Positions 8,531-19,068 of a stretch of DNA of 64,000 nt are shown here, piece by piece. A model generated the notes under the pieces. It had not been told where the DNA came from. It saw only the letters and a list, made by a program, of their open reading frames with translations, and made no database searches. Numbering within the stretch: the stretch's first letter is position 1; every line of letters starts with the position of its first letter. A program made the translations under genes and the position numbers. Source of the stretch: Actinostola sp. cb2023 (taxonomy: Eukaryota > Cnidaria > Anthozoa > Actiniaria > Actinostolidae); the NCBI GenBank assembly GCA_033675265.1, contig JAUJYZ010001088.1:62001-126000 (forward strand), written 5' to 3'.

Positions 8531-11500
8531 ATGTCTGAAGACGACGAGAAAAGTGCAGGGAGCAGGGAAGACGAAGACATAGCCAAAGTCATCGACGCTT
8601 GCAGTGCGTTGTCTGAGGTTCTCTCAGAACGATTAGAATGGAAGAAGAGAATGCTCGACGATGAAAAGAAGATACCCAAGAAACGTAAACCCTGTCAGAA
8701 AAAGACGTGGCTGACTGAAGGCAAGCGAGCGGTGGGGATGCTTAAAGCCTTTCGGGTCCGTATGGGCGAATGGATCAAGATCGCTGAGAACAGTCCTGAG
8801 CACTTTGAAACGGACGTGGCCTGTGCCGCTCTGGCCACCTTGTGTGGTGGAACCGACGAGAAGTTTGCTGGACTGATGAAAGCGCCTTCAGGCGAAGTGG
8901 CCAATTCGTTGGACAATGTATGCAGTGCATTTTATCTTTGTGATGCCCAAGGCGTGGACAGTCATATCGAAATCTTCTGGCCTTGGTTGGGCGCTAAACT
9001 GCATGCCGCTTCGCCTGCCAAGACAATCCACCCCACCCTGGAACAGTGCCGTCGCACTCTCCAAACCTTGCACGAGCGTCAAGACGCCGCGAATCTTGAC
9101 GCAACTTCAACCTCGTCTGTGCTTTCTTCCATTCCTTCTCCTCCTCCTCCTCAAGCTTCTGTAACAGAGCCGGAGTCGCCCATGGAAAGAAGAAGAAGAA
9201 GAAGAAGAACCTGAGATCAAAAAGAAAAAAAAATCAAATAAAAGAAAAAAGAAAGTGGATGAAGAAAAGCTGTCTCTCTCCAGAGCGGCTGCCACTGCTG
9301 GATGGACCGTGGCAGAAATGGAGGCACTCTGCAAACCTGTCTTGGATGTTCCTCCCCTCAAGATCAGAGTTAAAAGCAGAAAAGAAAAAGCGGAACTGTT
9401 TTTTCCTGACGCTATCCAGTTTGATCCACCTTCCGAGCTGAACACAGATACCGGGGTAAATGATAATAACTGTTCCGACTCGATAAACACGTATGCTGAT
9501 GTTTCTGATTCCGAATCCTTTAGGTTGGTGGCGGGAGGAAGAATTGAACGTGACACCTCCTGACGAACGCCCTCTCTTGACGACCCTCTTGACGATCGAA
9601 CGTGTAGGAAACTGGTTGACGTTTCAAACCTCATTTCCTTCTGTTATTCCCTATTCTGCTCTGACGCATGGTGGTGTGCCTGACCTGTTTTCGAAGTGGG
9701 ACCCTCGAGAGAGCCGTCTTCATATCACAGAACCGTTTCGTGCGTGGCGTGAAGACCATCAAGGAAACGTGGTTGTGGAAGAGGCGCTGTTGAAGGCTGT
9801 GATGGTGCAAGAAGTAGCCCCTCTCAGATGCTCTTTAGAATGCAACATGAAAAAAGAGATGACCCACCCCTCGGACGATGTGGAAGGAAACCAGATGGAC
9901 TCTATGTTGTTTGATTTTTTTGGAGTACGGTTGCGAGATGTACTCTCTTCGGACAGGTTGGTTCTGTTTGACGAAAACGGGTACCTGCAAAAACCGTGCC
10001 TTCGAAAGCGGGCAAGCGTGAACAGTTGACGATATTGTGTCAATATCTGCTTGACTGTCGTTCGGAGCGAATTCTCCGGAGAGCGTTGTACGATGTATTG
10101 TTAGGAGTTCAGGATGCCCAAGCAGACGAAGAAAACTCGATCACCTATTTCCACAACGGGCTGGGAGAAATTTTCAGCAACCTGGGAACCATTGCCTGTC
10201 CGTGTTGGCAAGAGCACGAGGCTTTGATTTGTGAAGACGTCCCCTGGCAAGCCTGGTTGGCGCACTTCCGGTTCGAGTGCATTTCGCCGCATTTTGGGAA
10301 CCCCATTGTGGGAGACATTAAAGTGCGTTTGTTTAAAATGGAAGGTAGGGGGGCGTGGATGAGATGGGACGACACCACGACGATTCTGAACGAAGTGACT
10401 GGGGTGACCAGCTTGGGCTCGGTATGGAGAGACTTTGACCCGTCGGTGCGGTACTTTGCTTTGAAACATCGGGTGGTCAGCAATGTGGACGGAGAAAAGA
10501 TGGTAGAAGCCTACGGGTACGTGCTTCGCGAACTGATTCGCCCCCGTTCTCATTGGAACATTCGTCATCTCCCCGATACCTACGAGTGTCGTGGCCACTT
10601 TCCGCTGACGTGCAAGTGCTATCGTACGCATATGTACGAATCGTTCAAGACCAAGGGGATGCGTCAATTTCTTACAGACTTGAGCTTTCCCCCCTCCCAA
10701 GCCGGTACGTTGATGGCCAACGGTTCTGCGCACTCGAGTGGAAACGAGTGGGACGACAGAGATCAAATGAAAAGGTTGGGAAGCCTGTTTTCACAGTTTT
10801 CATTGAGTGGACAGTATTTGCGTCTGTTGTCCTTCTCTTGCATTGACGAACCGATTCTTAACATCGCCCCCATGAAAGACGAAAAGATGTGCTGTGTAGT
10901 GCTCTGTCGGTACCAAGCAAAAGAAAGGTACGAATCGCCCATTCGTATGCGTGTGGTAGCCGACGAAACGTACGACGTCTGGAACGATCAAGACTCTGCG
11001 TCCATCTTTATCAAAATGACGTCGTGGATGGCGTGGGGAGGTCAAAAGTTCTCTGTGTTTGAAGTGGCGAGACGTACTTTACCTTCTATCTTACCAGATG
11101 ATATTCTGGAGGGGATGTTGAGGGCATGGTCGGCGTTGCCTTCCATTTCCACGCGAAACCTGTTCACCAAGCATTTGGTGGAACCTCTGCTTTCTCAACA
11201 CTATCCCAAGAAGCTGTTTGTCTTCGAGAGCACCTCGGAAGTGGTCGATGCCATGTACGTACGTCAATGTGGATCGAGCGTTGTCCGATCCGTGTTGTTT
11301 TTACCAAGTCGCACCGTGGGATCTAGAGGTGGAGGATGCGTACAGGCGTTCTGATTTCCCCCATGTGGTGTTCTTTCGAGAAGAGGTGGCTTGGCATGAA
11401 AGTGAGTTGGAAGAGAACGAAGTGGTGGAAAGTCGTCATGCTTCCTTTCTCATTCAAGAGGTGGCGACCGGTTCAAAGGTGGAGTCGAACGAGGTGGAGG

Positions 11501-11922
11501 AACCCTGTGCTATCGATTGGAGTTGGGGAAACCGACGTTATGTGAGCGGTGGAAGTTACCCCCTCCAAGTGATAGTGGAGTTCCCCAACGAAGACAACTG
11601 TTCCGGTGTGCAGCACGAAAAGAGAAAGGAACAGTTGGGGAGCGCCATCCGTGCCATGTTTCTTCTGACTGTGGAACGGCGTCACAAGATGAAGAGGAAT
11701 CGTAAATGGATAGTGGACTTGGCCAAGTTCGATCGCGAACGGATTGAGCGTCTGTCGCTGCAGCCCAACTTAACCCCACGTCCTCAACCCACTCGAATCG
11801 TGGGAACGGTAAAGTTCGACGAGGATGTCTCTTTCACAGACCAGGTTGGGACGATTCAGTACGAGTTGGCATCGGTGGAAAGACAGGTCGACGAGCAAGA
11901 AGATCTATTTGATGACGTGTAA
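8531..11922 (+). pseudogene. Very large unknown Polinton protein broken by four frameshifts
   Basis: Five overlapping frames make one former protein of roughly 1,100 residues: 8531-9214, about 9200-9563, about 9530-10029, about 9996-11354 and about 11300-11922. At each border the similar-looking sequence passes into the next frame. The first border lies in a GAA-rich tract near 9185-9210, the others near 9535, 10005 and 11300. The N-terminus is charged and helical, and a Pro-rich then Glu/Lys-rich linker lies near residues 205-245. The centre (10200-11250) is globular with many Trp and Cys (CPCWQEHE, CRGHFPLTCKC). The C-terminus is acidic. I recognise no family. It occupies the place of the large non-core genes of Polintons and ends before the integrase. 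Alternatives include a replication or structural accessory protein; I cannot choose. Confidence 0.6.
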
Positions 11923-11966
11923 ATAATTAGAAACACAAATGTACACAGTCGGTCGTGAAGAGGGAT

Positions 11967-11972
11967 AATAAA
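11967..11972 (+). terminator. Polyadenylation signal AATAAA
   Basis: AATAAA lies 45 bases after the stop of the large gene at 11922. Confidence 0.5.
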
Positions 11973-12125
11973 AGTGTTTGATGAATTAAAGAGAGTCATT
12001 GATCAGGATGCCCTCGGGTGGGAGTGAACGTAGCAAACGTTACGACCGAATTCTGAGTGTGATTTCCTCTTTACTGTCTTGTCTGAGATTGACCGGGACG
12101 GTGGTGGAGGTGGTGTTGGACAACA

Positions 12126-13214
12126 TTGAAGGACCAGATGCGGCCGAAGAAAAAGGCACCGAAGAGGGAGGAGGTGGTGGACCAGATCCTGAACAAGGCG
12201 TTTTACGACCCTGAAAGCGGGGTGGGGTTTGTGGGATTGTCCACGTTACAGAAATACGGACGGCGTCAAGGCATTCGTCCTGCCGAGGTGAAGAAATGGT
12301 TCGGACGCCAAGCCCACGCGCAGAAGTTTTTGACCACGCGGCGTCGAATTCGTCGCCGTCAGACCAAAGTGAACGGGTTGGACGAACAGTGGCAGGCAGA
12401 TTTGGTGGACATGCAGAGGTACGCCAAAGAGAACAAGGGGTTCCGGTACATGCTGACGGCCATCGACATTCTTTCCCGCCATGCGTTTGCCATTCCTCTG
12501 AAGAGCAAGCATTTCATGGACGTGTTGGAAGGCTTCAAGAAACTGATCACCAACCCATGGTTCTGTAAACCGACCAGGGCACCGAGTTTATCGGGGCCAA
12601 CTTCCAGGCCTATTTGCAGCACTTGGGGATTCGTCATTTTTACACCAGTCAAGACACCAAAGCGGCCATCATAGAACGGTTTCACCGCACGTTGATGCAA
12701 AGGATGTGGCGGAGTCTTCATCACAAGAGCTCGTGGAATTGGGTGGAGGCGTTGCCTAAAATTTTGAAGGGGTACAATGCGGGCGAGCACAGGACGTTGG
12801 GCATGGCGCCCAAGGAAGTCACGTTGGAGAACTCTCAGGAAGTGTGGCGCCATTTGTTCGAACCTCGCACGGCTCCCCCACCCAAACCCTCTTCCACCCT
12901 CTTCCACTCTTCCTCTGGCAGAGAAACGTGAGTTGACCGAGTCGTCAGAGCTGATGAAAAAGGAAACCAAGAAGAGAAAAAAGACGGGACCCACTCCCAG
13001 ATTTCGTGAAGGAGACCGTGTCTGGATCCGAGACAAGAAGCGTGGAACGTTTGAAAAGTGATATAAAGCGGGTTTTGGCGATCGCAACGTTTATTGGATC
13101 AGGCATGTGCCCTCGCACACACCACCGTTTTACTACTATCTAAAGGACGAGAGGGGAAAGAACGTACGGGGCACGTTTTATCAGGAACAGTTGCAAAAAG
13201 CGTTGGAAGCATGA
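12126..13214 (+). pseudogene. Polinton integrase (retroviral DDE type) with SH3/chromo-like C-terminus
   Basis: This enzyme integrates the element into host DNA. The N-terminal part (FVGLSTLQKYGRRQGIRP) is typical of Polinton integrases. The first catalytic Asp is in QWQADLVDMQRY. The second is in TDQGTEF, readable only in a shifted frame near 12570. The Glu is in AAIIERFHRTL near 12670, about 33 residues later. The basic, Lys-rich linker (MKKETKKRKKTG) precedes FREGDRVWIRDKKRGTFEK and a short beta-rich tail ending at 13214. Lesions seen: frameshifts near 12560 and near 12900, and an in-frame TGA at 13059-13061. The last codons overlap the ATGA start of the minor capsid gene. An open frame from 11999-12214 in front may be a shifted N-terminal extension. 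Confidence 0.9.
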
Positions 13215-14932
13215 CGGACCTGACACACTTCTTCGTCACCGTCCCTTCCAACAACCTGACCAGTTCGCACAACGTCACGTCAGACTTTGAGCTGGTGTTT
13301 CCAGGAGCCTGCATCGCTTTCTCCCGTTCGGAGGAATGGGGGGTAGGGATGACGTCCATCATCGTCCCTCCCATCGACCCCGCGTACATGGGGAATCACG
13401 TCTGTCTGGTGTACTGTTCTGTGGTCGAGCGCAGCTTTGTGGGAGACGTTCGGTCGCAGCTGTTGGGAGCGGTGGATGTCAGTGAAAAGAGCAAGAAGAC
13501 CAACCTGTTGTGTCAACCGGAACACGTGATCTACCGCCTGATCAGCTTCAACAACGTTCAGCGCGTGGGAATCATGCTCCGCGACGAGCAAGGTCGTGTC
13601 ATCCCGTTCGTAAAGGGAGTGGTGGTGGTCAATCTTCACTTTCGTAGAATGGAGGGGAGTGAAGAAGAGGTACGTCTGATGGTGGTCAGCAATGCCTTTC
13701 CCAAAGCGCATCCAGACAACACCATGAACCATTTCAGAGCCACCCTGGACCCTACGATGACGTTGGATACAGACGAATGGGAGGTGGGCATGACCCAAAT
13801 CCTCATGCCGGGTCAAGTCAAGCAGCACAGGTTTCCTCAAGAGCAGGCCCTCTTGTTTGGAGAACGTGCGGGATGGAGCGGTCCCATGACAAAGTTTACA
13901 CGCGTCTCCGTTCCACAAATTGCTCATCCAGATGCGGATAAAGTGGTCCAATCCGTGGCCGTTGCCACTCGGAACAGACCTATTGTGTTCAATGTAAAAA
14001 AGAGCGACCACCGCACCATCCGATGGCGGTATCAGGTGTATCCTTCTTCTTCTACAGTCAGGAATTATTCCAAAGACCTGCCCGTGGGAAATTACACAAC
14101 GAAGGAGTTGGTGATATGGTTGAACACCGCCATGTCTCCCCTTGCAGGGTGCACCATTGGGTCGCCCAGCGGATCTAAACAGGACAACGTATGCGACGTT
14201 GTGACCACTTCCGGAATAGAAGTGTACCTGAACAAAGACTCTCCCTTGTGGTGGTTGCTAGGATTTCAAGCGAGCGTCGAGAACGTGTGGTACGGTACTG
14301 AGAACGGACTGGCGAATGGACGAATTATCAGAGTCGTCCCCACTGCAGACAAGTTTCCAGGACGTGCCACCACCACTAGCGCTGGCGGATTTGAAGTGTG
14401 TGGAAAGTTTGGGCTTGGGGTCACCAAAGAAGTGGCCATCCTTTTCGGGTGGCACGTGGAGGGGGGCGTGGACAAAGTCCCCAAGATGACCCACAACGGG
14501 GAGGAGTTCTGGTTTTTGAAACCTGATTTCGACGCAAACGTAGTGGGTCGCTTTCAACAGCCCTCGCTTGCTACAGTGCAAAAGAGATGGTCGTACTTTT
14601 GGGAAGGGAGCACCTACCAAGACCAACCCATCGCCAAGAAGCCCAAGTTTCACGACGGGTTGATCGCCAAGGCCAGCGACGGGTACGTCTATGCCAATTT
14701 TGCCGGCCAGTCGTGGGTAGGAGGTGCACGTGTGGGACTGTTGGACATCTTCCCCGTCGGAGAGGTACGGGCGTTGGAGTTCAAGCATCCACGCTTCACC
14801 AAGCCTCAGTTCCAGCGTTTGGAAGAGATCGAGATCGATATAAGGGACAAACAGGGAAAACCCTTTCCATTCCAGCCAGGTGTCGTGGCGGTCAACTTAC
14901 AGTTCCGAAAGAACGCCAAGCGAAAAAGATGA
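13211..14932 (+). CDS. Minor capsid (penton-like) protein with internal duplication
   Basis: This intact 573-residue frame starts at the ATG in ATGA (13211), which overlaps the integrase stop. Polintons carry a small-capsid or penton gene of this type next to the major capsid gene. Two modules are visible. Module 1 (residues about 4-150) opens with FFVTVPSNN and EWGVGMTSI and closes with GVVVVNLHFRR. Module 2 (about 165-573) opens with WEVGMTQILMP and closes with GVVAVNLQFRK. The paired openings and endings show a duplication in which module 1 lacks most of the central domain. It would sit at capsid vertices if the analogy with pentons holds. It is one of the few large Polinton genes here without a frameshift. 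Confidence 0.8.
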   Translation: MTDLTHFFVTVPSNNLTSSHNVTSDFELVFPGACIAFSRSEEWGVGMTSIIVPPIDPAYMGNHVCLVYCSVVERSFVGDVRSQLLGAVDVSEKSKKTNLLCQPEHVIYRLISFNNVQRVGIMLRDEQGRVIPFVKGVVVVNLHFRRMEGSEEEVRLMVVSNAFPKAHPDNTMNHFRATLDPTMTLDTDEWEVGMTQILMPGQVKQHRFPQEQALLFGERAGWSGPMTKFTRVSVPQIAHPDADKVVQSVAVATRNRPIVFNVKKSDHRTIRWRYQVYPSSSTVRNYSKDLPVGNYTTKELVIWLNTAMSPLAGCTIGSPSGSKQDNVCDVVTTSGIEVYLNKDSPLWWLLGFQASVENVWYGTENGLANGRIIRVVPTADKFPGRATTTSAGGFEVCGKFGLGVTKEVAILFGWHVEGGVDKVPKMTHNGEEFWFLKPDFDANVVGRFQQPSLATVQKRWSYFWEGSTYQDQPIAKKPKFHDGLIAKASDGYVYANFAGQSWVGGARVGLLDIFPVGEVRALEFKHPRFTKPQFQRLEEIEIDIRDKQGKPFPFQPGVVAVNLQFRKNAKRKR

Positions 14933-15236
14933 GCATGACAGTATTTCCGAAGTCCTGGCCCGAATTCCCGCCTGCGCGGCAGCACGAATCACCCCTCACA
15001 GTCGTGGACGCAAAACGCCACGCACCCAAGCCTTGGCCAAGACGTCGGAAAGACCCCTCAAGAAAGCCCAAGCTCGTCGTCGTGCCAAGGGAGGGAGGAA
15101 ACGTGGTGGAAAGAAGAAACGGGGTCAGCGTGGTCGTGGTCTGGACTTTGATCCTGCGTGGGATGGAAGTTTCGTGTCTCCAATGCATTATCGCTCCCCT
15201 CGCGCCACAGATCTCTTTGGAGAGTACCGGACCTAG
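14929..15236 (+). CDS. Small Arg/Lys-rich protein, candidate DNA-condensing core protein
   Basis: An ATG at 14929 overlaps the end of the minor capsid gene. The most protein-like frame (SISEVLARIPACAAARITPH, then KAQARRRAKGGRKRGGKKKR, then DLFGEYRT at 15236) is one frame away from that ATG, so a frameshift near 14935 or a different start must be assumed. The central block is almost purely Arg, Lys and Gly, as in adenovirus core proteins that bind packaged DNA. A TATA-like AATATAAT lies at 15236-15243, before the major capsid gene. Confidence 0.5.
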
Positions 15237-15283
15237 AATATAATACGAGCCCCAGCAAAGTCACTTCATTCTTCCTCACCACC

Positions 15284-16723
15284 ATGTCGGGAACGGTACG
15301 CAGCAGAAAGAGGGAAGCTCCTCAAGCTCAGGACCCTATCCCTGAGGACAAGAAAGTCAAAGTGGAAACGGTGTTGGACCAGCAACCCCTTCTCCAACAC
15401 AGCGACCATTTCAATGTGTTCAAACAACTTCCCATCAACGCCGACGTCCGCAACAAAAACCCGGTGATCATCGGCCCCACCGAAACAGGCAACCCTGTGG
15501 TCTTTGTGGTGGACCAGACCCCTGACTTCATCGACCTGTCGACCGCCAAAGTCACCTTCCGTGTGAAAGTGCTCCATGGCAACAATTCAGTCATCGCGCA
15601 CGGTGAGCATTGGTACCCCGTCAACAACATCGGGTGCAGCGTGTTCTCTCAAGTGAAGTGCATCATGAACAACGAGACCCTCTCTCTGTCGGAGGAGCAG
15701 ACCGGTCACCTGGCGTACATGCAGAGAATGGTGTTTGAAGACAAGAACAACGCCGACAACCTAACCGTGGAAGGTTTTGTCAAGGACACTCCGTTCCGTC
15801 TGAACGATGTGGACGTGTTGAACAAAGGGGCCGTCGAGAGAAGGAAGTGGTTCATGGCCGGCAATGAACCTTGGCCACGTCCCGAGGCCCCCGCCGAAAA
15901 TTACACTGGAACTCCTCATTTTGAAGTGCCTCTCTACAACCTGAGTGACTTTTTCGCCTGCCCCAGATACCTGGTGAAAGCCTTCAACTGACCTTCCACA
16001 AAGCGCCCGACGCGCACTTCTTCACCGGAGTCGCCACGTTCAATGCGCTCAACCCCAAGTTTGAAATTGTGGACATGAGATTGCACTTCACCTACCTGGA
16101 TGTGGCACCCAGCATCTTGGAAGGCATCTCCGGTCAGTTGTGGGACAACAACAAAGTGGCCATCTACCCCATCAAGACCCACCTCATTCAAACCTACCTC
16201 ATCCCTACAGGGACTCAGAGCTGGGAAAAATGGAACCTGTTTCAGAACAACACCCCCAACGTGGTGCTCTTTGCCATGGTGACCAGTGCCAATTTCAAAT
16301 GGATTGTTGACACGAAATGCCTACGATTACCAGTTGTTCGGTCTGCGAAACGTCAAACTGACCCAAGGGGCTCGAGAAATAGTGGGACCCCGTCTGGAAT
16401 GGGACCACCTGGGTGACTGTGTGGCTCTCTACAACACCCTCTTTGACGTGTTGGGCCAAAGCCATTCCGCTCACAACAAGTTGATACAAAGGAAAGAGTT
16501 CCGTGGAGGGTTTGGCATATTTGGTTGGAACCTCAACCCCGATGGGACGTTTCTCCCGTGGCAAGAAGTGACCGCCATCAACACAGGGCGAAGCGGCATC
16601 AACCTCAGTTTGAACTTCGCTGCTCCTCTGACTGCCAACATTCAACTGTTGTGTCTGGGCCAGTTTGAAAACGACGTCAACATAGACGGTGGACGTAACG
16701 TGACTCAGAAACAGCTGTTCTAA
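15284..16723 (+). pseudogene. Major capsid protein (double jelly-roll, hexon-like)
   Basis: The ATG at 15284 follows CACC. The sequence matches the invertebrate family often labelled F54H12.2-like, now recognised as Polinton major capsid protein. Visible marks: NPVVFVVDQTPDFIDLSTAK near residue 75, LSLSEEQTGHLAYMQRM near 135, KWFMAGNEPW, FEVPLYNLSDFF, then in the next frame FKWIV and the C-terminal SLNFAAPLTANIQLLCLGQF with NVNIDGGR-like ending. Frame changes occur near 15990 and near 16310, each with clear continuation in another frame. About 480 residues in all. The stop at 16721 is directly followed by the protease start at 16725, so the late genes are packed closely. Confidence 0.88.
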
Positions 16724-16724
16724 G

Positions 16725-17348
16725 ATGGGAAAAAGAAAACTTCAAGAAGAAGAAGAAGAAGGTTTTGGAGGATTGTCCACGGTCCAGATTGACAGCATCG
16801 TGGCCAAAGATGACGCGTTGCGTGCACACTACCTGCGCACCCGGGCCGAAAATCAAATGCCAGGCGAGGTGGTCCGTTACCCTCAATTCATGATTGCCAA
16901 CATCGAACCTCTGCCCAAAGCCGGTTCCCACTGGGTGGGCTTTCACTTTGTCAACGAGCACGAAGCTGAGTTCTTTGACAGTTACGGGAACCCTCCACAG
17001 ATGTACTCGTCGCGCTTTGTGAAAGTCTTGCGGGGCACCCGTCGCCAACCGCGTCGGGTAAGACACAACCCCCATGAGTTGCAGAGCGAGGACACTGAAG
17101 TGTGCGGTCACTGGTGTCTGTACTGGTGTTACCACCGCGCCCGTGATATGACCACCTCGACCATGACTAAGGGGATGGTGGGGAACGATCTGCTGCAAAA
17201 CGACGACCACGTGTGTCAGTTTGTGTGTCAGACCATGGTGCGTTCTTACACCTTTGCGCAAGCGCCACTAGGGCAAGTGTGTCAGAACAACACGTGTATG
17301 AGAAAATGTGAAGTGAATAGAAAAAGGAGAAAAGCAATAAAACTATGA
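16725..17348 (+). CDS. Adenovirus-type cysteine protease (adenain-like, family C5)
   Basis: This intact 207-residue protease would mature capsid and core proteins. The catalytic layout matches adenain: His69 in GSHWVGF, Asp85 in FFDSYGNPP, Gln120 and Cys127 in QSEDTEVCGHWCLYW, with the same Gln-to-Cys spacing as in adenovirus protease. The N-terminal 15 residues are Glu-rich and the C-terminus is basic (NRKRRKAIKL). It starts 1 base after the major capsid stop. AATAAA at 17336-17341 overlaps the end. Its likely substrates are the Q-x-G-G proteins downstream. Confidence 0.92.
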   Translation: MGKRKLQEEEEEGFGGLSTVQIDSIVAKDDALRAHYLRTRAENQMPGEVVRYPQFMIANIEPLPKAGSHWVGFHFVNEHEAEFFDSYGNPPQMYSSRFVKVLRGTRRQPRRVRHNPHELQSEDTEVCGHWCLYWCYHRARDMTTSTMTKGMVGNDLLQNDDHVCQFVCQTMVRSYTFAQAPLGQVCQNNTCMRKCEVNRKRRKAIKL

Positions 17349-17378
17349 TACCACTCTGTGTTCGACTCATTTCACGCC

Positions 17379-17972
17379 ATGTCCACGCACGGTGAATTAC
17401 AGACCCTTCCTTCCCAACTGACCCTCCCCGCCTCGATGAGAGTGGTGGGGCCTACCATGAGCGGGAAGACGCACTGGGTAAGGGACATGCTCAAACAGCG
17501 CCACACGCTCTTCCACCCATCCCCCAAGAAAGTCGTCTACTGCTATGGGAAATGGCAGCCCCTGTTTGACAAAATGAAGCGGGAAGATCCTCACATCGAG
17601 TTTCACGAAGGACTGCCCGACCACCCTAAAGAGTTACTCCCTCAAGGCGGGATGATCATTTTCGACGATTTGATGAGCAGTGCCAGAAACCACCCGGCCG
17701 TCACTGACTTGTTCACCAAAGGAGCCCACCACGATGGCATCTCCCCCGTTTCCATCGAGCAGAATCTCTTTCCCCACAGCCGTGCAGGCCACTCCAGAAC
17801 CCAAAGGATCAACACTCAGTACGTGGTCATGTTCAAAAACCCGGCTGACACCGCCGGTCCGTCCACATTGGGACGCCAAGCTTTTGCGGCGAAAGCCAAT
17901 TACGCCCGGTTTCTAGAAGCCTTCCACGACGCGACCTCTACCCCTCACGGGTACCTGTTTGTGGACTTCTGA
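17379..17972 (+). CDS. Packaging ATPase (A32/FtsK-HerA type)
   Basis: This 197-residue ATPase starts at ATG 17379; no ATG lies further upstream in the open frame. Walker A is GPTMSGKTHWV (residues about 25-35). Walker B is GMIIFDDLM (about 88-96). The segment QNLFPHSRAGHSRTQRINTQ and VVMFKNPADT match the sensor-like region of Polinton packaging ATPases. It drives DNA into capsids in related viruses. It sits between protease and core-protein genes, as is common in this group. A TATA element follows at 17978. Confidence 0.92.
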   Translation: MSTHGELQTLPSQLTLPASMRVVGPTMSGKTHWVRDMLKQRHTLFHPSPKKVVYCYGKWQPLFDKMKREDPHIEFHEGLPDHPKELLPQGGMIIFDDLMSSARNHPAVTDLFTKGAHHDGISPVSIEQNLFPHSRAGHSRTQRINTQYVVMFKNPADTAGPSTLGRQAFAAKANYARFLEAFHDATSTPHGYLFVDF

Positions 17973-17977
17973 CTGGG

Positions 17978-17983
17978 TATAAA
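17978..17983 (+). promoter_or_regulatory. TATA box before the small basic gene cluster
   Basis: GGGTATAAACG begins six bases after the ATPase stop and could drive the short basic genes from 18116 on. Confidence 0.45.
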
Positions 17984-18115
17984 CGACCGGCACCAACTAC
18001 GATCAAACATTCTCGCTGAGGAGACCACCCCTTCCACAGTGTACACCCCCAAACGGAGTGAACGCGATGACGTCGCAGCAGACGTAGACAGCGTGGACGG
18101 GGAAAGTGGAGTTCC

Positions 18116-18214
18116 ATGGTGTCTTCGTTGAGACGTTTGGCCAAAGCTAGAGCCTTGGAGCAGCATCGAATGCGTCGACTTCGGCGAGGAGGGGTGTTCG
18201 GGCCCGTAAACTAG
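18116..18214 (+). CDS. Very small basic peptide (32 aa)
   Basis: ATG 18116 opens 32 codons rich in Arg and Leu (MRRLRRGGVFGP near the end). It follows the TATA at 17978. It has the composition of the downstream core-protein-like genes but could be chance. An alternative acidic frame overlaps it. Confidence 0.35.
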   Translation: MVSSLRRLAKARALEQHRMRRLRRGGVFGPVN

Positions 18215-18262
18215 TACAAAAGACCAGGCAAGTGCATAGAGAACCCCATTCACGGACCAGTC

Positions 18263-18463
18263 ATGGTGCGACGAACCCGACGCAGACAGCGTGGGGGAAG
18301 GAGTATGAAGGAGATGAAAAAATGGAGGATCCCCAAACAATCAGGTGGAGGTCGGTTGACTGATGGAGACAAGACACGAATGAAACGTATGGCCCGGACC
18401 AAAGCCTTGGAGCGTAAAATGTTCGCGTTGCGGAACCCCCTTCCCGGAAACATCGTCTCATGA
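18263..18463 (+). CDS. Small basic protein with two Q-x-G-G motifs
   Basis: A 66-residue frame from ATG 18263. The N-terminus is RRTRRRQRGGRSM, followed by PKQSGGGR near residue 25. Both Q-x-G-G sites fit the adenain consensus (M/I/L/N/Q-x-G-G). It is probably a core or maturation-processed protein like adenovirus pVII or pX, by composition and position only. Next gene begins 43 bases later after a TTTAAAAAGG TATA-like sequence. Confidence 0.55.
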   Translation: MVRRTRRRQRGGRSMKEMKKWRIPKQSGGGRLTDGDKTRMKRMARTKALERKMFALRNPLPGNIVS

Positions 18464-18506
18464 CCATTTAAAAAGGACAAACACAGATTATCCCCTCACA
18501 CCCGTC

Positions 18507-18779
18507 ATGGCACGACTACGACGAGCACAGCGCGGAGGAAAGAAAAGAAAAGAGACTAAGAAGGAGGCGCTCCGAGCGCTGGTTCGCAAAGGGGTCCTCC
18601 CTAGATGGATGGTGCCGAAGCAGTTTGGTGGACGCCGACAGCGAGGGGGAAACTACTACCCGCCCATGTCTCGCCAACAATTGTCTATGTACGTTCCCCC
18701 CATTGCCACCTGGACGATGAAGACGCGCATGCCTGGCACGTACGTGCCAGGATTGGGACAGGCGCTCGGTTTGAGATAA
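18507..18779 (+). CDS. Small basic structural protein with three Q-x-G-G motifs
   Basis: A 90-residue frame from ATG 18507. Motifs AQRGGKKRK (residue 8), KQFGGRRQRGGN (about 39-49) lie in an Arg/Lys-rich first half. The second half is Pro/Tyr-rich and hydrophobic (NYYPPMSRQQLSMYVPP, GTYVPGLGQALG). Basic head plus apolar tail suits a capsid-interior protein released by the protease. No known family by eye. Confidence 0.6.
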   Translation: MARLRRAQRGGKKRKETKKEALRALVRKGVLPRWMVPKQFGGRRQRGGNYYPPMSRQQLSMYVPPIATWTMKTRMPGTYVPGLGQALGLR

Positions 18780-18815
18780 AGGAGTGGTTTGGTGCGTGCC
18801 AGGGATCATATCGCC

Positions 18816-19040
18816 ATGGTGGTTCGCCGAGGAGGAACGGTTCAGAGCGGAGGAAGACGTCGATGCCGACGTCGCGTCAGACAAATAGGTATTGGACGGC
18901 GTCGTCGACGCCGTTCCCAACGCAGAGGCAAGTTTTTCCTCGTCGACAAAGACTGGTGGGAACATTTGGGAAAAAACGCCGTCAACACAGCCACGACCGC
19001 CGCTACCTTTGTACTGGCCCCTCCTCCATTTAAGACTTGA
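18816..19040 (+). CDS. Arg-rich core-like protein with hydrophobic C-terminus
   Basis: The ATG at 18816 opens 74 codons. Residues 1-35 are mostly arginine with VRRGGTVQSGGRRRCRRR, which includes a Q-S-G-G. The C-terminus has DWWEHLGKNAVNTATTAATF. The frame is open upstream to 18789 without another ATG. Similar in plan to its neighbours. Confidence 0.5.
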   Translation: MVVRRGGTVQSGGRRRCRRRVRQIGIGRRRRRRSQRRGKFFLVDKDWWEHLGKNAVNTATTAATFVLAPPPFKT

Positions 19041-19068
19041 ACTCGCCTCCATTCCTATCATTGGACCC

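Noticed and set aside
10101..10766. 221-codon minus-strand frame
   Set aside because: It lies antisense to the large plus-strand gene and has no recognisable motif. Long antisense frames are common opposite GC-rich coding sequence.
13280..14011. 243-codon minus-strand frame
   Set aside because: Antisense shadow of the minor capsid gene.
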